Below the pieces are notes generated by a model. That model did no database searches. It had not been told where the DNA came from and saw nothing but the letters and a program-made list of their open reading frames with translations. A stretch of 5,357 nt of DNA from Anaerolineales bacterium (lineage in GTDB: Bacteria > Chloroflexota > Anaerolineae > Anaerolineales > DRMV01), in NCBI GenBank assembly GCA_015484985.1, contig WFUL01000043.1:1-5357 (forward strand), written 5' to 3'. The position numbers were made by a program, and so were the translations under genes. This document shows, piece after piece, positions 1 to 4,823 of the stretch (within the stretch, counting starts at the first letter, position 1; the number at the start of each line of letters is the position of its first letter).

Positions 1-558
1 AAGGTGGTGGCCGCCTCGCTGATGAAAATCGCCAACGACCTGCGGTGGATGAACTCGGGGCCCATCGCCGGTCTGCAGGAAATTCGCCTGCCCGCGCTGC
101 AGCCCGGGTCCTCCATCATGCCCGGCAAGGTGAACCCGGTCATCCCCGAAGCGGTGCGCATGGTGGCCGCCCAGGTCTTCGGCTGTGATGCGGCCATTAC
201 CTGGGGTGGGGCCCTGGGCGACTTCGAACTCAACGTGATGCTGCCGGTGATGGCCTACAACATCCTGCTGGCCATCAAGATTCTGGGCAACGCCGCGCGC
301 GTGCTGGCGGACAAGGCCCTGACGGGGTTCGCGGTCAACGAAGAGCACATCCGGGAGTTGGTGGGACGTAACCCCATCCTGGGCACCGCGCTCAACCCCA
401 TCATCGGTTATGACAAGGCCGCGGAGGTGGTGAAGAAGGCCCTGGCCGAGGGCCGCACGGTGAAAGAGGTCGTGGTGGAGATGGGCTTGCTCTCGCCAGA
501 GGAGGCGGAGAAGGTCCTGGACCCACGGCGCCTCACCGAGCCGGGCATGCGGAAATGA
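1..558 (+). CDS. fumC: Class II fumarate hydratase, C-terminal part (5' end outside window)
   Basis: Class II fumarase catalyses reversible hydration of fumarate to L-malate in the cytosolic TCA cycle, as a homotetramer without a metal cofactor. The frame is open from base 1, so the gene enters from the left. 185 residues are visible out of about 460 usual for the family. The superfamily signature loop GSSIMPGKVNP lies at visible residues 36-46; by family knowledge its second Ser acts as catalytic base. TALNPIIGYDKAAE follows, and a C-terminal small domain ends in DPRRLTEPG, as in the FumaraseC_C domain. Aspartate ammonia-lyase shares the signature loop and is the main alternative. Fumarase is preferred because the stretch after the loop (VIPEAV, AAQVFG, AAITWGGALG, FELNV) resembles actinobacterial-type FumC as I remember it. 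One oddity is Cys62 where relatives usually have Asn in a GND motif. The gene ends 6 bases before a strong terminator stem, so it is probably the last gene of its unit. Confidence 0.9.
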   Translation, partial: KVVAASLMKIANDLRWMNSGPIAGLQEIRLPALQPGSSIMPGKVNPVIPEAVRMVAAQVFGCDAAITWGGALGDFELNVMLPVMAYNILLAIKILGNAARVLADKALTGFAVNEEHIRELVGRNPILGTALNPIIGYDKAAEVVKKALAEGRTVKEVVVEMGLLSPEEAEKVLDPRRLTEPGMRK

Positions 559-564
559 ACCTCA

Positions 565-591
565 GGGGCGGCACCGAATGCCGCCTCTTTT
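565..591 (+). terminator. Intrinsic terminator of fumC
   Basis: A 9-bp stem (565-573 with 579-587, including one G-U pair) closes a 5-base loop, CCGAA. The stem is GC-rich and is followed directly by TTTT at 588-591 and then a pyrimidine-rich stretch. It begins 6 bases after the fumC stop codon, which is the expected place for a Rho-independent terminator. Confidence 0.8.
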
Positions 592-654
592 CCTCTTTCC
601 TCCACGGGACCCTATGCTCCCGCATCAGAAGGGGAACCCGAGGGGTCAGAAGGG

Positions 655-693
655 AAAGATGGGCGAAGCGGCTTCGCCGCCTCGCCCATCTTT
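655..693. repeat. Intergenic palindrome 1 with core GCGGCTTCGCCGC
   Basis: Bases 655-672 pair with 676-693 as an 18-bp stem around a TTC loop, with a single A-C mismatch at 667/681. The left side is purine-rich and the right side ends in TCTTTTT, so the RNA could act as a terminator on the plus strand; on the minus strand the equivalent run is shorter. The central 13 bases (668-680) are identical to the centres of the palindromes near 1806 and 4675. fumC already has a terminator at 565-591, so simple termination of fumC does not explain this element. It may protect galE from read-through or be a dispersed repeat. Confidence 0.75.
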
Positions 694-702
694 TTCGCCA
701 GG

Positions 703-733
703 ATGACAATTCGAAGAGAAAGTCTGGTATCCT
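703..733 (+). promoter_or_regulatory. Candidate galE promoter (extended -10)
   Basis: ATGACA at 703-708 matches the -35 consensus in five of six positions. TATCCT at 728-733 is a moderate -10, preceded by TG one base upstream (725-726), as in extended -10 promoters. The spacer is 19 bases, longer than the ideal 17, so the call is tentative. It would give a leader of about 35 bases before galE. Confidence 0.4.
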
Positions 734-760
734 TGCCATAAAAAGGTCACCCACATCCAC

Positions 761-766
761 GGAGGA
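761..766 (+). promoter_or_regulatory. Shine-Dalgarno site of galE
   Basis: GGAGGA is a near-perfect anti-16S match. With 8 to 9 bases to the ATG at 775, it fixes the galE start. Confidence 0.8.
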
Positions 767-774
767 GCCACACG

Positions 775-1758
775 ATGCGCATTTTCGTCACCGGTGGGGC
801 CGGATACATCGGTTCCATCATGGTAGAGTTTCTCATCCAACAGGGCTGCGAGGTTACGGTTTACGACTCTCTGGTTACGGGCCATCGCGCGGCGGTTCCG
901 GAACAGGCCCGCTTTGTGCACGCCGACCTGGCCGATGAGGTCACCCTGCGCACGACACTGGCCCAGGGCTACGACGCGGTGATGCATTTCGCGGCCTTCA
1001 TCGAGGCGGGTGAAAGTATGAAGAAACCCGCCAAGTACTTCCGCAACAACGTGATGAACAGCCTGCGCCTGCTGGAGGCCGTGGTGGAAGCCGGGGTCCC
1101 GCGTTTCATCTTCTCCTCCACCGCCGCGGTCTATGCCCCCAAGCCCGAACCCCTGCGGGAAGAGGACCCCATCGGGCCAACCAACGTGTACGGCCAGACG
1201 AAGCGCATGGTGGAAGAAGCCCTCCGATGGTACCACCGGGTGCACGGCCTGCAAGTGGCCATCCTGCGGTACTTCAACGCCGCGGGCGCGCTGCCCCATC
1301 GGGGGGAAGCCCATCCCCATGAAAGCCACCTCATCCCCCTGGTCCTTCAGGTGGCCCTGGGACAGCGGGAGGCCATCCACATCTTCGGCACCGATTACCC
1401 CACCCCCGATGGCACCGCGGTGCGGGATTACATCCACGTGTGGGACCTGGTCCGGGCCCACTGGCTGGCTCTACAGGCACTGGACGAACGCCCCTGGCAA
1501 ATCTACAACCTGGGGAACGGGAGGGGATATTCCGTACGCCAGGTCATTGAGGTGGCCCGCCGGGTCACCGGGCATCCCATTCCGGCCGTAGAGGCTCCAC
1601 GGCGGCCTGGCGACCCGCCTTATTTGGTCGCTTCGGCGGAAAAGGCTCGACGGGAACTGGGATGGGAACCGGAAATTCCCGACCTGGAGGCCATCATTGC
1701 CAGTGCCTGGGAGTGGCATCGTACCCATCCCCGGGGATATGCCGACCAGACCGAATAA
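775..1758 (+). CDS. galE: UDP-glucose 4-epimerase
   Basis: GalE interconverts UDP-glucose and UDP-galactose using tightly bound NAD+. It supplies galactose units for cell-surface polysaccharide and takes part in the Leloir pathway. The 327-residue protein has the usual length for this extended-SDR enzyme. The N-terminal Rossmann motif TGGAGYIG spans residues 6-13. The catalytic YxxxK is Y139-K143 in VYGQTK, and the catalytic Ser/Thr position falls in FSST at 113-116, probably T116. Other family motifs are HFAA (71-74), RYFNAAGA, the TPDGT-VRDYIHV substrate-binding stretch, YNLGNG, and a C-terminal ARRELGWEP. The ATG at 775 is chosen because GGAGG at 761-765 sits 9 bases upstream and the glycine motif starts at the expected distance. 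The gene stands alone between two palindromes, with no other galactose gene in view, so a role in surface polysaccharide is as likely as galactose catabolism. A related sugar epimerase specificity cannot be excluded. Confidence 0.93.
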   Translation: MRIFVTGGAGYIGSIMVEFLIQQGCEVTVYDSLVTGHRAAVPEQARFVHADLADEVTLRTTLAQGYDAVMHFAAFIEAGESMKKPAKYFRNNVMNSLRLLEAVVEAGVPRFIFSSTAAVYAPKPEPLREEDPIGPTNVYGQTKRMVEEALRWYHRVHGLQVAILRYFNAAGALPHRGEAHPHESHLIPLVLQVALGQREAIHIFGTDYPTPDGTAVRDYIHVWDLVRAHWLALQALDERPWQIYNLGNGRGYSVRQVIEVARRVTGHPIPAVEAPRRPGDPPYLVASAEKARRELGWEPEIPDLEAIIASAWEWHRTHPRGYADQTE

Positions 1759-1775
1759 AGCCGCTTCGTCCGGGG

Positions 1776-1836
1776 AAAAAGAGATATCATGTTCGGACAG
1801 CGGCTTCGCCGCTGTCCGAACATGATCTTCCTCTTT
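1776..1836. terminator. Intergenic palindrome 2, probable bidirectional terminator after galE
   Basis: Bases 1786-1804 pair perfectly with 1808-1826, giving a 19-bp stem on a TTC loop. Outside it, AAAAAGAGAT on the left faces a mostly complementary pyrimidine run (TCTTCCTCTTT) on the right, so each strand has a U-rich tail after the stem. The stem begins 27 bases after the galE stop and about 150 bases before the clpC promoter, which suits separation of the two genes. The core at 1800-1812 is the same 13-mer as in the other two palindromes, but the outer arms have no resemblance to theirs. Confidence 0.75.
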
Positions 1837-1868
1837 CCTGCGGTCCAGGGCCCGCTCAGGCCTACGCG
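1837..1868 (+). repeat. Flank repeat copy A (after palindrome 2)
   Basis: This 32-base stretch aligns without gaps to 4704-4735 with 26 identities. It shares the first ten bases, CCTGCGGTCC, and the pattern AGGCCT-x-CGCG at the end. Both copies lie on the same side of a palindrome with the same core, at nearly equal distance from it (24 and 22 bases from the 13-mer). This suggests the repeat unit is larger than the hairpin alone. Confidence 0.65.
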
Positions 1869-1935
1869 AAACGCTGGTGTCCTTTCGCGGAATCTTTGCA
1901 TTTCGTTAGAAAATTGGCTCAGTACCCGGGGAAGA

Positions 1936-1965
1936 TTGGTTTCCCCCGAGGTTTGTTGGTACAAT
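1936..1965 (+). promoter_or_regulatory. clpC promoter (extended -10)
   Basis: TACAAT at 1960-1965 matches the -10 consensus in five of six positions and is preceded by TG at 1957-1958, an extended -10. TTGGTT at 1936-1941 is a weak -35 with an 18-base spacer. Transcription would start near 1972, leaving a leader of about 40 bases before the ATG at 2012. The -10 box covers an in-frame ATG at 1964, which therefore cannot be the start for this transcript. A GGGGAA/TTCCCC dyad (1928-1933 and 1941-1946) brackets the -35 and could be an operator. I found no CtsR or CIRCE box. Confidence 0.6.
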
Positions 1966-1994
1966 GACTCCGAACCAAAGAAATCCATTTGGAT

Positions 1995-1999
1995 GGGAG
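1995..1999 (+). promoter_or_regulatory. Shine-Dalgarno site favouring the clpC start at 2012
   Basis: GGGAG lies 12 bases before the ATG at 2012, slightly long but workable, and 21 bases before the ATG at 2021, which is too far. It lies downstream of the ATG at 1964 and so cannot serve it. This supports MAGMERF as the N-terminus. Confidence 0.55.
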
Positions 2000-2011
2000 C
2001 AAGTTTCGCTT

Positions 2012-4561
2012 ATGGCTGGAATGGAGCGATTTACCCAACGGGCACGACGCGTGTTGAGCCTGGCGCATCAAGAAGCCGAAGGGATGCGCCATGAACAAAT
2101 CGGTACAGAGCACCTGCTCATCGGTCTGGTGGCCGAGGAAGCGGGACTGGCCGGACGTACCCTCCGGGCCCTGGGCCTGGACCCGGACCGGGTTCGGGAA
2201 ATGGTGGCCCGCCTGGTCCCTCCGGGCCGGGGAACGACGGGCGGTCGGCTGGACCTGTCGCCAGAGACCAAGCAGGTGTTGAAATACGCGGTGGAAGAGG
2301 CCCAGCGCATGGGACACCAGCACATCGGCACAGAGCACCTGCTCCTGGGCCTCATTCGGGATAAGGATACCACGGCCATGCGTGTCCTGGAGCGCCTGGG
2401 ACTGTCCGCGGAGCAGATTCGGCGCCAGTTACGGCGCATGGTGCAGGAGGCAGGCGCGGGGTCTGCCTCTACACGTCAGCCCCAGACCGCCCGCGGCCGC
2501 CGGGAGCGGCGGAGCAAGACGCCCCTCATCGACCAACTGGCCACGGACCTCACCGCGCTGGCGGAAGAGGGGCGGCTGGACCCCGTCATCGGTCGAGAGA
2601 AGGAAATCGAGCGGGTGATTCAAATCCTGGCCCGCCGCACCAAGAACAACCCCGTCCTCATCGGCGACCCTGGTGTGGGCAAGACGGCCATTGTGGAAGG
2701 GCTGGCCCAGCGCATCGTGGAAGGCAACGTGCCCGCGCCCCTGCTGGGCAAACGGGTGCTGCAACTGGACGTGGGCTCGCTGGTGGCCGGCACCATGTAC
2801 CGGGGTCAGTTCGAAGAACGCCTCAAGCGCATCATCGAAGAACTCAAACAGGCGGGCGCCATCCTGTTCATTGACGAGGTCCACATGCTGGTAGGCGCGG
2901 GTGCCGCGGGCTCTTCCGTAGACGCGGCCAACATCCTCAAGCCCGCCCTGGCGCGCGGGGAAATCCAGGTCATCGGGGCCACCACGCTGGACGAGTACCG
3001 CAAGTACATTGAGAGCGACGCGGCCCTGGAGCGCCGCTTCCAGCCCGTTTTTGTGGACGAGCCTACGGTGGAGGAGGCCATCGAAATCCTCAAGGGCATC
3101 CGCTCGGCGTATGAAGAGCACCACCATCTGACCATCTCCGACGAGGCGGTGGAAGCCGCGGTCAAACTCTCCGCCCGGTACGTGACCGACCGTTTCCTGC
3201 CCGACAAGGCCATCGACCTCATTGACGAAGCCGCATCTCGGGTACGGATGTACAAGAGCGAAACGGCCAAGAAGACGAAGCGCATCCTGGACGAACTCCG
3301 CAAGGTGCGCACCGAGTACGCGCTGGCCCTGGAGGATAACCGCTACGAAGACGCCCAGGCCCTGCAGTATCGCATCGAAGAACTGGAACGCCAGCTGGAG
3401 ATGCTGCAATCCGGCTGGGACCGCACGTCCAGTCCCGTGGTCACCGCGGAAGACATCGCCGAGGTGGTCTCCATGTGGACGGGCATTCCCGTCACCCAGC
3501 TGACGGAGACGGAGGCCGAGCGCCTCCTCCACATGGAGGACGAACTGCGCAAACACATCGTCGGCCAGGACGAGGCCATTGAAGTGGTCTCCAAAGCCGT
3601 GCGTCGGGCCCGGGCGGGGTTGAAGGACCCCCGACGACCCATCGGGTCCTTCATCTTCCTGGGGCCTACGGGCGTGGGCAAGACGGAAATGGCCAAGGCT
3701 CTGGCCCGGTTCCTTTTCGGCAGTGAAGACGCGCTCATTCAAATCGACATGAGCGAGTTCATGGAACGCCACACCGTGAGCCGCCTGGTGGGCGCGCCTC
3801 CGGGTTACGTGGGTTACGAAGAAGCAGGTCAGCTCACCGAAGCCGTGCGCCGTCGGCCCTATTCCATCGTGGTCTTCGACGAAATCGAAAAAGCGCACCC
3901 CGAAGTACACAACATGCTTCTCCAGATTCTGGAGGAGGGCCACCTCACCGACGCACGGGGGCAGAAGGTGGACTTCCGCAACACCATCATCATCATGACC
4001 TCCAATGTGGGAGCGGACCTCATCAAGCGCCAGGCCAGCCTGGGCTTTGCCACACCCGAAGAGGAAGAGGACTCCAAGCGCTCTTACGAAGAGATGCGGA
4101 AGAAACTGCTGGATGCCCTCAAACGTCTCTTCCGGCCGGAATTCCTCAACCGGGTGGACGCGGTGGTCGTCTTCCGGCCGCTGACCAAAGAAGACATCCG
4201 CCAGATTGTGCACATCCAAATCGACCGGGTGCGGGAGCGCCTGCAAGAGCACAATTTGGAGCTGGAAATCACCGAAGCCGCAGTGAACCGGCTGGCCGAA
4301 CTGGGCTATAACCCCGAACTGGGGGCTCGACCTCTGCGCCGGGTCATCCAGCAGAAAATCGAAGAGCCCATCTCCGACCGCATCCTGGCCGGAGACTTCA
4401 AGCCCGGGGATACCATCCTGGTGGACGCGGAAGGCGGCGAAGAAGGCGAGGAAGAGATTGTGCTGCGCCGCCAGGAACCGGTGGAAGAGCCGGCTCATCC
4501 CATCGGCGAAGCGCCGGGGTCGGGCGAGCCCCGAACCCAGGAGAAGACCCCAAGCCCATGA
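2012..4561 (+). CDS. clpC: ATP-dependent Clp protease ATP-binding subunit ClpC
   Basis: ClpC is a cytosolic AAA+ hexamer that unfolds proteins and feeds them to ClpP. From 2012 it has 849 residues, close to the usual 810-850. Two Clp_N repeats come first, each with GTEH (31-34 and 106-109); the Glu residues align with those that bind phosphoarginine in Bacillus subtilis ClpC. D1 has Walker A GDPGVGKT (218-225) and Walker B ILFIDE (284-289). A short UVR-type coiled coil (about 430-467) marks ClpC and excludes ClpB, whose middle domain is much longer. D2 has Walker A GPTGVGKT (551-558) and Walker B with D623-E624. LGF at 677-679 fits the ClpP-docking loop. A Glu/Pro-rich tail follows from about 806. 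The start at 2012 is preferred because GGGAG (1995-1999) precedes it and the in-frame ATG at 1964 overlaps the promoter; 2021 is also possible. No ctsR, mcsA or mcsB is adjacent; upstream is galE. Confidence 0.96.
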   Translation: MAGMERFTQRARRVLSLAHQEAEGMRHEQIGTEHLLIGLVAEEAGLAGRTLRALGLDPDRVREMVARLVPPGRGTTGGRLDLSPETKQVLKYAVEEAQRMGHQHIGTEHLLLGLIRDKDTTAMRVLERLGLSAEQIRRQLRRMVQEAGAGSASTRQPQTARGRRERRSKTPLIDQLATDLTALAEEGRLDPVIGREKEIERVIQILARRTKNNPVLIGDPGVGKTAIVEGLAQRIVEGNVPAPLLGKRVLQLDVGSLVAGTMYRGQFEERLKRIIEELKQAGAILFIDEVHMLVGAGAAGSSVDAANILKPALARGEIQVIGATTLDEYRKYIESDAALERRFQPVFVDEPTVEEAIEILKGIRSAYEEHHHLTISDEAVEAAVKLSARYVTDRFLPDKAIDLIDEAASRVRMYKSETAKKTKRILDELRKVRTEYALALEDNRYEDAQALQYRIEELERQLEMLQSGWDRTSSPVVTAEDIAEVVSMWTGIPVTQLTETEAERLLHMEDELRKHIVGQDEAIEVVSKAVRRARAGLKDPRRPIGSFIFLGPTGVGKTEMAKALARFLFGSEDALIQIDMSEFMERHTVSRLVGAPPGYVGYEEAGQLTEAVRRRPYSIVVFDEIEKAHPEVHNMLLQILEEGHLTDARGQKVDFRNTIIIMTSNVGADLIKRQASLGFATPEEEEDSKRSYEEMRKKLLDALKRLFRPEFLNRVDAVVVFRPLTKEDIRQIVHIQIDRVRERLQEHNLELEITEAAVNRLAELGYNPELGARPLRRVIQQKIEEPISDRILAGDFKPGDTILVDAEGGEEGEEEIVLRRQEPVEEPAHPIGEAPGSGEPRTQEKTPSP

Positions 4562-4630
4562 GGTCAGGGTTTTTCACTGTTCTAACAGAAGGGTGAAGCC
4601 ATAGGGGCCGCCCTTTCGCTTAGATCGAAC

Positions 4631-4721
4631 CGGGCTCAGGACCATAAGGAAGAAAGAATTTGTGTGGGGCGGCTTCGCCGCCCCACACAAATTTATTTTT
4701 CTCCCTGCGGTCCTGAGCCCG
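4631..4721. terminator. Palindrome 3, nested inverted repeat between convergent clpC and lutC
   Basis: The inner stem pairs 4657-4673 with 4677-4693, a perfect 17 bp on a TTC loop with the shared 13-base core at 4669-4681. It is flanked by AAGGAAGAAAG on the left and TTATTTTTCT on the right, so both strands carry a U-rich tail. A second, outer inverted repeat pairs 4631-4643 with 4709-4721, a perfect 13 bp. The element starts 69 bases after the clpC stop and ends about 100 bases before the lutC stop. Bidirectional termination of two convergent genes is the simplest role. Confidence 0.8.
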
Positions 4722-4735
4722 AGGAGGCCTGCGCG
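4704..4735 (+). repeat. Flank repeat copy B (after palindrome 3)
   Basis: This is the second copy of the 32-base flank at 1837-1868, with six differences. In this copy, bases 4709-4721 also form the right arm of the outer stem of palindrome 3. The first copy has no matching left arm upstream of its palindrome. Confidence 0.65.
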
Positions 4736-4772
4736 TCACGTGGCAAATCATCTTGAAAAGACCTGGTTTTGT

Positions 4773-4820
4773 AAGAACGTGCAAAAACCCTGGCCCGGTT
4801 TTCAGGTTTTTTCCGTTCTT
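4773..4820. other. Composite stem-loop just after the lutC stop
   Basis: AAGAACG (4773-4779) pairs with CGTTCTT (4814-4820), and inside it AAAAACC (4783-4789) pairs with GGTTTTT (4805-4811), with a small 3-by-2 internal loop between. It lies 3 bases beyond the lutC stop codon in the lutC 3' untranslated region. On the lutC strand it is not followed by a T-run, so it may be an RNA-stabilising 3' stem rather than a terminator. The AT-rich inner stem is weak, and chance is possible. Confidence 0.35.
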
Positions 4821-4823
4821 TTG

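Noticed and set aside
1..558. Aspartate ammonia-lyase (aspA) as the identity of the first gene
   Set aside because: The signature loop is shared, but the residues following it and the C-terminal part fit class II fumarase better. Without the N-terminal two thirds the alternative is unlikely but not impossible.
668..680. Canonical UUCG tetraloop at the tip of the palindromes
   Set aside because: The tip reads GGC-TTC-GCC, so the C and G around TTC pair with each other. The stable form needs C-UUCG-G, and the base after TTCG here is C.
646..1461. 271-residue open frame on the minus strand opposite galE
   Set aside because: It is antisense to a secure galE, runs through palindrome 1 and the galE promoter and ribosome site, and shows no family motif.
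1759..2011. CtsR box or CIRCE element upstream of clpC
   Set aside because: Read on both strands, no GGTCAAA-type tandem heptad and no TTAGCACTC inverted repeat is present.
2429..4498. Very long open frame on the minus strand opposite clpC (689 residues)
   Set aside because: It lies entirely antisense to a gene with clear AAA+ motifs. It has no recognisable domain, and such frames are common opposite GC-rich genes with biased third positions.
2012..4561. ClpB disaggregase
   Set aside because: The middle domain is a short UVR-type coiled coil, not the long ClpB one, and an LGF loop for ClpP docking is present.
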